From the NCBI RefSeq assembly GCF_000219125.1, contig NZ_AFGF01000078.1, positions 14 to 37,898 of the forward strand: a DNA stretch of 37,885 nt. Reading direction: 5' to 3'. Numbering within the stretch: position 1 is the first letter of the stretch; the number at the start of each line of letters is the position of its first letter. This document shows, piece after piece, positions 8,616 to 18,346 of this stretch. The position numbers and the translations under genes were made by a program. Below the pieces are notes generated by a model. The model was not told where the DNA came from. It worked only from the letters and a program-made list of their open reading frames with translations, and did no database searches. The stretch comes from Acetonema longum DSM 6540 (GTDB taxonomy: Bacteria; Bacillota; Negativicutes; Sporomusales; Acetonemataceae).

Positions 8616-9587
8616 TTACTTCTTTTTACCGGCTTCAATAATCGGACCTAACTCTTTTACGTCATTTTCCAGGAATGTTTTATAGGCAACGGCGTCTTTA
8701 TAGTCAATGCCTAAGAACGATTTATTCATGAAATCAACAAACTTAGGATCTTGTACGGCTTTAGCCGCGGCATCTTCCAGAACTTTAACCACCGCATCCG
8801 GCGTGCCGGGAGGAACGGCAATACCACGATAAGTGCAGGTCACGGCGTCAATGCCTTTTTCTTTCAGCGTGGGGACGTCTTTCAGGCCGTCAAAGCGTTT
8901 GTCGGCCATAACCGCCAGCGGCCGCAGTTTTCCGTCATCAATTTGCGCCTTGACTTCGCCTGGTCCATAAATACCGAATTCAGCACCGCCGACAAGAATT
9001 TCAGTGATAGCCGGAGCAGCGCCGGCGAAAGGAATAGTAACAAATTCAACCCCAGTTGCCTCGGTAAACTGAATGGCATAGAAATTCGGCGTTACCGAAG
9101 CGGCAAAATTCAGTTGGTTCGGATTGGCTTTCAAACCGGCCAGTAAATCTTCAATGGTTTGGTACTTCGAACCGGTGGACACAACAATAACGGCCGGATC
9201 GGTGTTCACATTGGCAATCAGGCGGAAATCAGAAATTTTAAAAGGAGCCTGTCCCTGGAGAGGCAGAGAAACTACTTCCCGGGTAATCATAGTCAGGGTA
9301 TAGCCGTCCGTTTTAGCCTTCAGGCCTTCAAACATGCCGACAGCACCGCCGCCGCCGGTTTTATTCACGACCACAACATCTTGATTCAAAATACCTTTCA
9401 GCGTCTCGGCAAAGGCCCGGCCTACCGCATCCGTGCCGCCGCCGGCTGCAAAAGGTATAATCAGTTTAATGGGTTTGGCCGGATATTTCACTTCTTCCTT
9501 TTTCGCTGTCTGCGAGCCGCCGCATCCCGCAACCACCAAGCTGACAATCAGCATGACGGCGACAAAAAATGTAAGCCATTTTCTCAT
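8616..9587 (-). CDS. orphan TctC/Bug-family solute-binding lipoprotein
   Basis: A 323-residue extracytoplasmic receptor of the tripartite tricarboxylate transporter type. A lipoprotein signal is clear: positively charged MRKW, a hydrophobic stretch, then lipobox VAGC (Cys 22), followed by GGSQTAKKEE. The family core is visible in YPAKPIKLIIPFAAGGGTDA near 40-59, the ligand loop NKTGGGGAVG, and a C-terminal ending around LGPIIEAGKKK. Such proteins bind carboxylates and deliver them to TctA/TctB membrane partners, but no such genes lie in this window, so its partner and ligand are unknown. AGGGGG lies 8 bases before the ATG. It is transcribed alone: a divergent neighbour lies upstream and a terminator downstream. 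Confidence 0.9.
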   Translation of the reverse strand: MRKWLTFFVAVMLIVSLVVAGCGGSQTAKKEEVKYPAKPIKLIIPFAAGGGTDAVGRAFAETLKGILNQDVVVVNKTGGGGAVGMFEGLKAKTDGYTLTMITREVVSLPLQGQAPFKISDFRLIANVNTDPAVIVVSTGSKYQTIEDLLAGLKANPNQLNFAASVTPNFYAIQFTEATGVEFVTIPFAGAAPAITEILVGGAEFGIYGPGEVKAQIDDGKLRPLAVMADKRFDGLKDVPTLKEKGIDAVTCTYRGIAVPPGTPDAVVKVLEDAAAKAVQDPKFVDFMNKSFLGIDYKDAVAYKTFLENDVKELGPIIEAGKKK

Positions 9588-9746
9588 ATTCGCGTCCCCC
9601 TATTCCCATTAACTTCATACTTTATTGTTTATCCTACTATAATCCAAATAGCATTTCAACCTTCGTCTGCCGTAGAAACAGCAGGGGTTACTGCCGTGCA
9701 CCCCGAATTGCCTCAGTAGAATCACACTTATCTGGAGGGTAAAAAC

Positions 9747-10076
9747 ATGGAAGTCATCAAATCAGTGGCATATTTTTTGATTGCCGGCTTATTTGAAATC
9801 GGCGGCGGCTACTTAATGTGGCTTTGGCTGCGGGAGGGGAAAGGTTACCACTACGGAGTGGTCGGCGCTCTCATTCTGGTCCTTTACGGCATAGTGCCGA
9901 CTCTGCAGCCTGCCAATTTTGGCCGCGTTTATGCAGCTTACGGCGGTATTTTTATCGTTCTTTCCCTGTTGTGGGGATGGAAAGTGGATCATGTACTGCC
10001 TGACAGGTTCGACGTTATCGGCGGCTTTATCGCCTTGATCGGCGTCCTCATTATTATGTACTGGCCCAGAAGCTGA
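9747..10076 (+). CDS. YnfA-family (UPF0060) small membrane protein
   Basis: A 109-residue protein with four predicted membrane helices and the conserved blocks of UPF0060/Ynf[20 protein letters not shown] near residues 14-32, then [20 protein letters not shown] near 55-74, and a C-terminal [20 protein letters not shown]. The family is related in size and topology to small multidrug resistance transporters; an export role is suspected and unproven. The start ATG at 9747 follows TGGAGGG by 6 to 7 bases. It is divergent from the TctC-like gene and lies 110 bp before the Na/Pi symporter gene. Confidence 0.92.
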   Translation: MEVIKSVAYFLIAGLFEIGGGYLMWLWLREGKGYHYGVVGALILVLYGIVPTLQPANFGRVYAAYGGIFIVLSLLWGWKVDHVLPDRFDVIGGFIALIGVLIIMYWPRS

Positions 10077-10186
10077 TTACACGTCCTGGAAGAAATCACC
10101 GGTAAAATATTTACTGTAAATCGTGCTGTAGCCGTTTTATTCCTCCTGAAAATCGCATATTGGTATGAGGAACGGAGGTAACGGCT

Positions 10187-11110
10187 ATGCGCGTTCTCAT
10201 GCTGATTCTGATTGGCATCGGGCTGCTGTTAAGCGGGTTATTTTGCATGCGTTTCGGTCTCAAGCAAATGCTTTCCCATAAAATAAAGCATTATTTTCAA
10301 CAAGTAACTGTGACCCCCTGGCGCGGGCTGCTGGTCGGCACAGCAGCTGCGGCAATCATGCAAAGCAGCACAGCAGTGTCACTCATTACCATCGGTTTGG
10401 TCGGCGCCGAATATCTGACCTTCTACCAAAGCCTGGGCGTTATTCTGGGAGCCAACATCGGAACCTGCACCACTGTACAATTAATGACTCTGTCCATTTC
10501 CAGAAAATTTCTTTTCCCTTTTCTGATCTTTTGCATCATCATCATGCTGGCACTTAGAAAATTAAGGTATCCGGCGCTGTCTGTGGCCGGATTAGGGTTC
10601 ATCCTGCTGGGATTGGATTTTTTGTCGATAGCAGTAAATGAAATGATCCGGATCGACAGTATCATTCTGGATTTATTAACGAAGTATCATCGTAATCCCC
10701 TATACGGAATTGCTGCAGGCGTCATTATCACCCTTATATTTCAGTCAAGCAGTGCCGCTACCGGCGTACTGATCGTGCTGGCGGAAAGGGGCCTGATCGA
10801 TATGACGACCGCTGCCTATATTGTTTACGGCAATAATATCGGTTCCTGCATATCTTCGGTAATAGTGGGGGCAGCCGCTCCCCTGGCTGCGAAGCGAGTA
10901 GCAGCGGCCCATATTGTGCTAAATATCCTGGGTGTTATGATATTTTTACCGGTCACTCATTTATTGACCCTGTCCGCCGCGTATCTGGTCCCGGATTTTC
11001 CCGGGCAGATTGCCCTGATACACGCATTGTTCAACATCCTGAGTTCTCTGATCGTGCTGCCGTTCATCCGGCAATACGCTGATTTCATTGCATCTTTAAT
11101 ACCAAAATAA
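10187..11110 (+). CDS. short Na/Pi-cotransporter family membrane protein
   Basis: A 307-residue membrane protein with the two inverted repeats typical of this family: AAAAIMQSSTAVSLITIGLV plus LGANIGTCTTVQ in the first half, and LIFQSSSAATGVLIVLAERG plus YGNNIGSCISSV in the second. The paired QSS(S/T)A motifs form the phosphate/sodium site in relatives. It lacks the C-terminal PhoU-like domain found in longer members such as YjbB, so it is a minimal core. GGAGG lies 7 bases upstream of the ATG at 10187. Phosphate transport is inferred from the family; no phosphate genes flank it. Its stop lies 8 bp from the convergent kdpC stop. Confidence 0.85.
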   Translation: MRVLMLILIGIGLLLSGLFCMRFGLKQMLSHKIKHYFQQVTVTPWRGLLVGTAAAAIMQSSTAVSLITIGLVGAEYLTFYQSLGVILGANIGTCTTVQLMTLSISRKFLFPFLIFCIIIMLALRKLRYPALSVAGLGFILLGLDFLSIAVNEMIRIDSIILDLLTKYHRNPLYGIAAGVIITLIFQSSSAATGVLIVLAERGLIDMTTAAYIVYGNNIGSCISSVIVGAAAPLAAKRVAAAHIVLNILGVMIFLPVTHLLTLSAAYLVPDFPGQIALIHALFNILSSLIVLPFIRQYADFIASLIPK

Positions 11111-11118
11111 AAGGCTTG

Positions 11119-11721
11119 CTACCTTACTGCTGTTTCTCTTAACGCATCAAGCGCCAGATTCAGCTCCAGCACGTTGATACGGGGTTCGCCGAAAATGCCC
11201 CACTGCCTTCCTTCCACATGCCGATCTACCAATTGTCGCACGGCGTCAACAGTCAAGTCCCGTACTCGGGCTACCCGTTCAACCTGAATATAGGCGGCAG
11301 CAGGCGTAATATGGGGATCAAGACCGCTGCCCGAGGCCAGCGCCAAGTCGGAAGGCACTCCGGCCCCTTCGGGTAACCCGTTTTCTTCACGTACGTTTTG
11401 CGCCTTGCCTTTCACCGCATCCATCAGATTCTGATTGGTTGGCCCCAGGTTAGAGCCGGAAGAGTTGGCCCCATCATAGCCATCCTTGCCAGCCGTTGAT
11501 GGCCGACTGTGGAAATATTTTGGACTGGTAAAATTTTGGCCAATCAATTCGGAGCCTATCGACACTCCATCCCGGACAATAACCGATCCGTTAGCCTGAT
11601 CGGGAAATACCGTCTGCGCCACACCGGTCATCACTAATGGATAAATCAACCCGGTTATAATGGTTAGTGCGACAAGTATTACCGCCGCACTTAAAGTTTG
11701 TCGGAACAACTTTTTCAACAC
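11119..11721 (-). CDS. kdpC: potassium-transporting ATPase subunit C
   Basis: A 200-residue subunit of the KdpFABC high-affinity K+ pump, with one N-terminal membrane helix (AAVILVALTIITGLIYPLVM) and a periplasm-side domain. Family motifs include TGVAQTVFPDQANGS, IGQNFTSPKYFHSRPSTAG, GSNLGPTNQNL, the ASGSGLDPHITPAAAYIQV block and a C-terminal NVLELNLALD. The start is probably the GTG at 11721, with a TTG one codon later; AAGAAAGGG lies just upstream. It is the last gene of kdpFABC, 47 bp after kdpB, and ends 8 bp from a convergent gene with no obvious terminator between. Confidence 0.95.
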   Translation of the reverse strand: MLKKLFRQTLSAAVILVALTIITGLIYPLVMTGVAQTVFPDQANGSVIVRDGVSIGSELIGQNFTSPKYFHSRPSTAGKDGYDGANSSGSNLGPTNQNLMDAVKGKAQNVREENGLPEGAGVPSDLALASGSGLDPHITPAAAYIQVERVARVRDLTVDAVRQLVDRHVEGRQWGIFGEPRINVLELNLALDALRETAVR

Positions 11722-11768
11722 CCTTTCTTTCTATTTTGCAACAATGCTCTCTCGCACTGTTGCCCTTA

Positions 11769-13798
11769 CTAGACCAAACTAAGCGCTACAATCATCAAAT
11801 CGATCAGTTTGATGCCAATAAACGGGACGATGATGCCTCCCATCCCGTATATCAGAATATTGCGCTTGAGCAGCACCTCGGCTCCTACCGGCCGGTACTG
11901 AACCCCGCGCAGGGCCAGCGGTATCAAGACGATAATAATCAGCGCATTAAAAATAACTGCGCTTAAAACCGCACTTTCCGGAGTGGCCAGGGCCATGACA
12001 TTGAACACGTTCAGCACCGGGAAAGCATCGGCAAACATGGCGGGAATAATCGCAAAATATTTGGCTACGTCATTGGCCACGCTGAATGTGGTCAGGGAAC
12101 CGCGGGTAATTAAAAGCTGCTTGCCGATCTCCACCACTTCAATCAGTTTGGTGGGATTGCTGTCCAAATCGACCATATTGCCGGCTTCTTTAGCAGCCTG
12201 AGTACCGCTGTTCATAGCCACGCCCACATCGGCCTGGGCCAGTGCCGGCGCATCATTGGTGCCGTCGCCGGTCATAGCCACCAGCATTCCCCTTTCCTGA
12301 TACTCGCGGATTAAGCGCAGCTTATCCTCCGGTGTTGCTTCGGCCAAAAAGTCGTCGACACCGGCCTCAGCGGCGATAGCCGCTGCCGTCAGAGGATTAT
12401 CACCGGTAATCATGACCGTTTTAATTCCCATCTGCCTGAGATCCCGGAACCGTTCCTTAATGCCGCCCTTCACGATATCTTTCAGATAAATGGCGCCAAG
12501 TACGCGCACTCCTTCCGCCACGACAAGGGGCGTCCCGCCGCTCCTGGCAATCGTCTCGCAAGCTTTGTCAACGGCAGCGGAAAATACCCCGCCCCGCTCC
12601 TGGGTATATTTTTTGATGGCATCCACCGCACCTTTGCGGATCTCCCGGCCTTCTACATTCACGCCGCTCATGCTGGTCTGCGCCGTAAACGGGACAAACC
12701 TTGCTTCCATGGCTATTAAATTTCGTTCCCGCAGATTGTACTTTTCCTTAGCCAATACCACGATGCTCCGCCCCTCTGGTGTCTCATCGGCCAGCGAGGC
12801 AAGCTGAGCCGCATCGGCCAGCTGCTCCGGACTGACGCCGGGAGCCGGGATAAACTCGGTCGCCATGCGGTTGCCCAGCGTAATGGTGCCGGTCTTATCC
12901 AGGAACAGTGCATCCACATCGCCGGCAGCTTCCACCGCCCGTCCGGACATGGCCAGCACATTGCGCTTGAGCAGCCGGTCCATACCAGCGATGCCGATGG
13001 CGGAAAGCAGTCCGCCAATGGTCGTGGGAATCAGGCAGACCAGCAAGGCGATCAAAACCGTGACCGGTATGCTGATCCCGGAATAAATCCCAAAAGGCAC
13101 CAGCGTAGCCACGGCGAACAGAAAGATCAGGGTTAAGCCAATCAGCAGAATCGTCAGGGCAATTTCATTGGGCGTTTTTTCCGTTTGGCCCCTTCTACCA
13201 GTGAAATCATCCGGTCGAGAAAAGTTTCGCCGGGATTAGCTGTAATCCGGATTTTAATCCAGTCGGACAGCACCCTGGTACCGCCGGTAACCGAAGACTT
13301 ATCGCCGCCCGATTCGCGGATGACCGACGCCGATTCTCCCGTCACGGCGCTTTCATCTACCGACGCCATGCCTTCGATGATTTCGCCGTCGCCGGGAATA
13401 AACTCCCCGACTTCCACCAGCACCACATCGCCCTTGCGCAGTTCAACCGCATCTACCAAGGTCGTCCTGCCGCTGACAACCTTTTTGGCCTTAGTCTGGC
13501 TGCGGGTACTGCGCAAGGCATTGGCCTGCGCCTTACCCCGGCCTTCAGCAACCGCTTCGGCGAAGTTGGCGAACAAAACGGTAAACCATAGCCACAGTGT
13601 GATCTGCAGGGTAAAGAAGGCCGGCTGCCCCACTACCTGCACAAAATCGCGCACAGTAAACCATGTTGTGATAATCGCCCCGATATACACGATGAACATG
13701 ATCGGGTTGCGCAATTGTGTGCGCGGGTCTAATTTGCGGCAGGCATCGCGTACGGCAGTTCCCATGATCTCTTTATTAAAACTGCTGTGAGTGTTCAT
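11769..13798 (-). CDS. kdpB: potassium-transporting ATPase subunit B, interrupted by a one-base frameshift
   Basis: KdpB is the P-type ATPase subunit that hydrolyses ATP. The reading frame from the ATG at 13798 (AGGGG 10 bases upstream, overlapping the kdpA stop) carries the N-terminal helices, [16 protein letters not shown] and [10 protein letters not shown], then shifts frame at a six-A run (13175-13180 on this strand). A second frame continues without loss: [18 protein letters not shown], the phosphorylation site [10 protein letters not shown] (about residue 300), [18 protein letters not shown] and the C-terminal helices. One extra A restores about 677 residues, the usual length. I read it as a sequence error or a very recent mutation, not decay. 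Confidence 0.93.
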
Positions 13799-13814
13799 TT
13801 TCCATTCGCCCCTT

Positions 13815-15515
13815 TTAAAACGTAGTCCCATGCAGCATCAGCAAGTGCTCGGCAATCGGCCCTAAAGTCAGTACCGGCAAAAAGGTTAAAGCACCGACAA
13901 TGAGGATGACGCCGGCTAAGAGCGCCACAAACAGCCAGCCGGTGGTGGGGAAAGTGCCGGGACCGGGAGGGGAGATCTTCTTTTCCGCCATGTCGCCGGC
14001 AAGGGCCAGGACAGGAAGGATGACACCGAAACGGCCGATCAGCATCCCCATGGCCAGCATTAAATTATAAAAAGGGGTATTGGCGCTTAAGCCGCCAAAA
14101 GCGCTGCCGTTATTGCCTGCAGCAGAAGCGAACGCGTACGTGATCTCGCTCAGGCCATGCGGTCCGGGATTGAGAACAGAGGATATTCCCAGGTCCGTTG
14201 CTGCAGCAACGGCACTGCTGGTCAGTATGGAAACTGCAGGGAGTAATATTCCAAGCGTAGCCATCCGAATCTCGCGGGCTTCAATTTTTTTACCAAGGTA
14301 TTCCGGCGTCCGGCCAACAAGCAGGCCAACGATAAACATGCTCAGGATGATATACAGCAGGATGCCGTAAAACCCGGCGCTAACACCGCCGAAAATGACT
14401 TCCCCAAGTTGCATCTGCAATAAGGGGAAGAGGCCGCCTAGCGGTGTGAAGCTGTCATGCATGGCATTAACCGCACCGCAGGAGGCCGCCGTTGTCACGG
14501 TGGCAAACAAGACTGAACCGCCAACGCCAAACCGAACTTCCTTGCCTTCCATTGCCGTGGGACCGTCCAGGCCCAAACCGGCCAGGATGAGATTGCCGTT
14601 CAGCTCACTGAGGTAGGTGCCGGCCAGCATCAGGGCAAACAGCAGCACCATCGTCGCCAATATGGTATATCCCTGCCGCTGTCCGGCCATCCGGCCAAAA
14701 GTCAGCACCAGTGCGGCGGGAATGAGGAAAATGCCTGTCACCTGCAGAAAGTTGGTGAACGGCGTGGGGTTCTCAAAGGGATGAGCGGAATTGGCGTTAA
14801 AGAAGCCGCCGCCATTGGTTCCCAATAATTTCGGGGCCTCCTGGGAAGCCACCGGCCCCATTGCCAGCGTTTGTTCAGTCCCTTCCAGTGTTTGCAGCGT
14901 CAGATAAGGCGATAAATTTTGTATAGCCCCTTGTTGCACGAAAATCAGCGTAAATACGATGGATAAAGGCAACAATACACGAAATATGCTGCGCACCAGA
15001 TCGACCCAGAAGTTGCCGATCGTCGAAGCCGCCTTACGGGTTAAGCCCCGGATCAGGGCTATCGCCACTGCCACACCCACGGCTGCTGAAACAAAATTTT
15101 GTACCGTGAGCGCCGTCATTTGAGTAAAATAGCTCATTGTGGATTCGCCGCCGTAAGACTGCCAGTTGGTATTGGTCATAAAACTGACCGCCGTATTGAA
15201 CGCCAAGTGCCAGGGCGACACACTGTTCAGGCCGGCTGGATTCCAAAACAGTGACCCTTGCAGGACTTGAATCAGAAAAACTAAAATCGCGCCCAACACG
15301 TTAAACAGCAGAAGCGCCGCGGTATATTGCCGCCAATTCATTTCCTGTTCCGGATTGATCCCTGCCAGGCGATAGATCAGCCGTTCCAGCGGCTGCAGCA
15401 CCGGATCAAGAAATGTCTTTTCCATAATAAACACTTTTGCCATATAGTTGCCCAACGGCCAAGCCAAGAGCAATACCACTGCGAGAAACAATCCAAACAA
15501 TACAATATCTGCCAT
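13815..15515 (-). CDS. kdpA: potassium-transporting ATPase subunit A
   Basis: A 566-residue channel-like subunit that selects K+ in KdpFABC. It has about ten membrane helices and the family's selectivity-type loops, for example [57 protein letters not shown] and [20 protein letters not shown]. The start ATG at 15515 lies 4 bp after the kdpF stop, with the ribosome site AAGG just before it, so the two are translationally coupled. The stop overlaps the ribosome site of kdpB. Length and motifs are normal and the gene appears intact. Confidence 0.97.
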   Translation of the reverse strand: MADIVLFGLFLAVVLLLAWPLGNYMAKVFIMEKTFLDPVLQPLERLIYRLAGINPEQEMNWRQYTAALLLFNVLGAILVFLIQVLQGSLFWNPAGLNSVSPWHLAFNTAVSFMTNTNWQSYGGESTMSYFTQMTALTVQNFVSAAVGVAVAIALIRGLTRKAASTIGNFWVDLVRSIFRVLLPLSIVFTLIFVQQGAIQNLSPYLTLQTLEGTEQTLAMGPVASQEAPKLLGTNGGGFFNANSAHPFENPTPFTNFLQVTGIFLIPAALVLTFGRMAGQRQGYTILATMVLLFALMLAGTYLSELNGNLILAGLGLDGPTAMEGKEVRFGVGGSVLFATVTTAASCGAVNAMHDSFTPLGGLFPLLQMQLGEVIFGGVSAGFYGILLYIILSMFIVGLLVGRTPEYLGKKIEAREIRMATLGILLPAVSILTSSAVAAATDLGISSVLNPGPHGLSEITYAFASAAGNNGSAFGGLSANTPFYNLMLAMGMLIGRFGVILPVLALAGDMAEKKISPPGPGTFPTTGWLFVALLAGVILIVGALTFLPVLTLGPIAEHLLMLHGTTF

Positions 15516-15519
15516 TACC

Positions 15520-15606
15520 TTAAAATTCCTCCGGGTTCAGCAATGCATAAAGTAAATATACGAGCAATAGGACCCCAGCTAGCCCAGTTAACCAATACTC
15601 AACCAT
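15520..15606 (-). CDS. kdpF: potassium-transporting ATPase small subunit F
   Basis: A 28-residue single-helix peptide (MVEYWLTGLAGVLLLVYLLY, ending ALLNPEEF), the size and shape of KdpF, which stabilises the KdpABC complex in the membrane. GGAGGCAGG lies just upstream of the ATG at 15606. It is the first gene of kdpFABC. Upstream, 15607-15745 must contain the operon promoter. The only pattern I note there is a double TGGCCA motif (ATGGCCAATGGCCAT, 15632-15646), a possible operator; no clear -35/-10 pair stands out. Confidence 0.93.
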   Translation of the reverse strand: MVEYWLTGLAGVLLLVYLLYALLNPEEF

Positions 15607-15751
15607 ATTTTCCTGCCTCCCTGCTTCCATTATGGCCAATGGCCATTTACAGCCTTTATTGTAGCTCCACTCAAGGTAAAGATAGTGGCAAGAACGCGGC
15701 GCAATCCGTAAAAATACAGTAAGTACTGACCGAGCGGCCTGGTCACAAAAG

Positions 15752-15790
15752 ATGCCGCATCTTCTATCTTCCAGAAGACACGGCATTTTT
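15752..15790 (-). terminator. terminator between kimA and kdpF
   Basis: Arms ATGCCG..TCTTCT and AGAAGA..CGGCAT form a broken stem of about 14 bp. On the minus strand a CTTTTG tract follows; on the plus strand TTTTT follows. It begins 11 bp after the kimA stop and isolates the kdpDE-kimA transcript from kdpFABC. Confidence 0.8.
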
Positions 15791-15800
15791 GCTGTTGCAT

Positions 15801-17639
15801 CTATTTTTTTAACTGAAAAGGAAGCGTGGTAACGGCCACATCTTTACTAAAGATCAGCATCGTCCGCAAAATCAGTCCAGTCTGATTATGCAGCAGGCGG
15901 TGCCACCATTTTCTGGTCTCGAATTCGGGGATCACAATGGTAATAAAATCCTCCGGCCTTTTCCGCTTGATCAATTTTTCCACAAATTGAATAACAGGCT
16001 GGATCACCAGACGGTATGGAGAATAAACCGTCACCAGTTTCACATCCGGATTCCACTGCTTCCATTTTTCTTCCACCCGCTGGATCTCCTCCTTATCGGT
16101 CGCCACATGCAGCGCGATAATCTCATCGCCGATCATTTTGGCATACCGCATGGTATTTGCTACTACCCGGGTGGGGCTGGCTACCGGCACTATGACATAA
16201 TGTTTTCCCGCCGAATATCCGCCATACTGCCCTTCCTCCAGGGGCAGACGCAGTTGTTCCGCCATATCCAGATAATGCCCTTTGATTTTTTTAAAGATGA
16301 AGATCATGACCGGAATGAAAATGAGGACAATCCAGGCGCCGGCAAAAAATTTACTGACCGCAATCACAACCACCACAATACCGGTGATCATAGCCCCGAA
16401 CCCGTTGACCAAGGCCCGCCTGCGCCAGTTCCGGTCCCGCTGCCGCCACCAGTGAACGACCATGCCGGACTGGGCGATGGTAAACGAAAGAAATACGCCA
16501 ACGGCATAAAGAGAAATAAGATGCTCCACCTCGCCGTCAAAAGCGACAATCAGCAACCCTGCCACCAGGCTCAAAAGCAAAATGCCGTTGGAAAAACTCA
16601 GCCTTTCCCCCCGCAGGCCCAAATAGCGGGGCATGTAACCGTCCTGCGCCAGCAGCGACAGGAGCGGCGGCAAGCCGTTATAGGCGGTATTGGCCGCCAA
16701 AAACAAGATTAGCATAGTCGTCATTTGAATGTAATAGTAAAACCAGCCTCTTCCCAGCGTCTGCTCGGCGATCTGAGACAACATGGTCACATGCGGCATG
16801 GGCAGGATATGATAGTGCAGAAGCAAAAAGGAGATCCCCGTCAGCATAATGGCCAGCAATCCGGACATCCAATAGGTCGTCTTGATGGCATTGGCATGCT
16901 CCGGCGGCTTGAACATAGGCACGCCGTTAGAGATGGCCTCCAAGCCGGTCATCGAACTGCAGCCGTTGGCAAACGCGCGCAGCACCAGCGCCAGCATCAC
17001 CCAGTCCAGCTCCTGCTTCGCCAGCGACTCCGCCGCAAAAACAGGTCCTGGACCGGTTATTGCCTGATACACCCCCGTGACGATCAATCCCAGCATGCCC
17101 AGCACAAACAAATAGGTCGGAAACACGAAGGCATGGGCGGATTCTCTCACGCCGCGAAGATTAACCAAAGTGAGGATGGCAAATAAGACAAAGATATCAA
17201 TACTGATTGCCTGTTCACGCAGCGCCGGAAAGGCAGATACCAGAGCCTGAGTCCCAGCGGTAATGCTCACGGCCACAGTCAGCACATAATCGGCAAACAA
17301 AGCGGCAGCCGCCACCAGCGCCGGATATTCGCCCAAATTCTTTTTGGCTACCGAGTAAGAACCGCCTCCGCCCGGATTGGCCCTGGCCACCTGGGTATAG
17401 GAAACGGTCACAACAGCCAGCAAACTGAGAACGACCAGAAAGGCATAAGGATAATAACCGTAGGCCGCAAGACCCGAAGCGGCCAAAACCAGCGCAATCT
17501 GTTCCGGGCCGTAGCCGACGGAAGATAGCGCATCCGAGGAAAAGATCGCCAAAGCCTTCCACTTTGGCAAACGTTCCGCCATAGCTTCCCGGTTATGAAG
17601 CGGGCGCCCGATTAAGATTCTTTTAATATGACGAAACAG
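15801..17639 (-). CDS. kimA: KimA-like high-affinity potassium importer (APC superfamily), likely non-ATG start
   Basis: A K+/proton symporter of the KimA (YdaO) type. The N-terminal block LPKWKALAIFSSDALSSVGY and GGGGSYSVAKKNLGEYPAL match KimA well. About 12 membrane helices come first, then a soluble C-terminal domain of roughly 150 residues from GGYSAGKHYVIVPVASPT. The first ATG (17582) has its GGGAAG only 2 bases away and would drop a conserved amino end. The frame continues upstream as FRHIKRILIGRPLHNREA to a CTG at 17639 that lies 7 bases after a strong GGGGGG site, giving 612 residues (about 607 in Bacillus). It starts 17 bp after kdpE. The context (kdpDE before, kdpFABC after) supports potassium uptake. 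Confidence 0.88.
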   Translation of the reverse strand: MFRHIKRILIGRPLHNREAMAERLPKWKALAIFSSDALSSVGYGPEQIALVLAASGLAAYGYYPYAFLVVLSLLAVVTVSYTQVARANPGGGGSYSVAKKNLGEYPALVAAAALFADYVLTVAVSITAGTQALVSAFPALREQAISIDIFVLFAILTLVNLRGVRESAHAFVFPTYLFVLGMLGLIVTGVYQAITGPGPVFAAESLAKQELDWVMLALVLRAFANGCSSMTGLEAISNGVPMFKPPEHANAIKTTYWMSGLLAIMLTGISFLLLHYHILPMPHVTMLSQIAEQTLGRGWFYYYIQMTTMLILFLAANTAYNGLPPLLSLLAQDGYMPRYLGLRGERLSFSNGILLLSLVAGLLIVAFDGEVEHLISLYAVGVFLSFTIAQSGMVVHWWRQRDRNWRRRALVNGFGAMITGIVVVVIAVSKFFAGAWIVLIFIPVMIFIFKKIKGHYLDMAEQLRLPLEEGQYGGYSAGKHYVIVPVASPTRVVANTMRYAKMIGDEIIALHVATDKEEIQRVEEKWKQWNPDVKLVTVYSPYRLVIQPVIQFVEKLIKRKRPEDFITIVIPEFETRKWWHRLLHNQTGLILRTMLIFSKDVAVTTLPFQLKK

Positions 17640-17656
17640 AGTAATTCCCCCCTTAA

Positions 17657-18346
17657 CTATTGCCCCATAAGCCGGTAGCCGATTCCCGATTCAGTAATAA
17701 TATAGCGGGGCTGCGCCGGGTCCTGCTCGATTTTGCGCCGCAGTTGGCCGATATAGATGCGGATATAGTGGGTATCTTCCTGATAGGCATTGCCCCATCC
17801 CGCCTGCAGCAGTTGTTTATGAGTCACTACCCGGCCGGCATGCTGGATCATAAATTTGATCAGCTCATACTCCGTCGGGGTCAGTTTAATTTCCCGTTCA
17901 TCCACGGTGACCCGTCGCTGCAAAAGATCCACAATCAAACCGCCGCACCGCAGTACCGGTTCGCTGTCTGCGGCTGCTATCCGCCGCAGACACACCCGCA
18001 TCCGGGCCATCAGCTCCCCTATGCCAAATGGCTTTGTAACATAATCATCCGCGCCGGCGTCCAAAACAGAAATCTTTTCCTGTTCCTGATCACGGGCTGT
18101 CAAAATAATGATGGGCATCGCCGACCATTCGCGGATTTGCTGCACGACTTCTTTTCCGTCCATATCCGGCAGCCCCAGATCCACAATGGTCAGATCAGGC
18201 TTAAAACCCGCCGCCTGCTGAATCCCTTCCCATCCATTCTCCGCCTCACCGATTTGATAACCGTAGGCCTGCAGGGAAACTTTCAACAGTTTGCGTATTT
18301 GCGGCTCATCATCAATCACTAAAATTCTGAGTCCCTTTTCCGTCAT
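17657..18346 (-). CDS. kdpE: KdpE response regulator
   Basis: An OmpR/PhoB-type regulator of 229 residues. The receiver domain has acidic residues D12-D13, the phospho-acceptor D56 in TIVDLGLPDMDG and the conserved Lys in VTKPFG. A winged helix-turn-helix DNA-binding domain follows, from about residue 128, ending PRYIITESGIGYRLMGQ, which is close to KdpE. It is expected to activate kdpFABC when phosphorylated by KdpD. Its start overlaps the end of kdpD by 35 bp, implying coupled translation, and kimA follows after 17 bp. So the sensor pair and one transporter share a transcript, while kdpFABC is separated by a terminator. Confidence 0.93.
   Translation of the reverse strand: MTEKGLRILVIDDEPQIRKLLKVSLQAYGYQIGEAENGWEGIQQAAGFKPDLTIVDLGLPDMDGKEVVQQIREWSAMPIIILTARDQEQEKISVLDAGADDYVTKPFGIGELMARMRVCLRRIAAADSEPVLRCGGLIVDLLQRRVTVDEREIKLTPTEYELIKFMIQHAGRVVTHKQLLQAGWGNAYQEDTHYIRIYIGQLRRKIEQDPAQPRYIITESGIGYRLMGQ

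Noticed and set aside
13170-13190. Programmed -1 ribosomal frameshift in kdpB
   Set aside because: The codons read CGG AAA AAA CGC. Tandem slippage would put the first Lys tRNA on GAA, so it is not a classic heptamer. Two other genes show the same missing-A lesion, favouring sequence error. Kept only as a minor alternative.
15607-15745. c-di-AMP (ydaO-type) riboswitch upstream of kdpF
   Set aside because: I looked for its conserved blocks and did not find them, and the interval is short.
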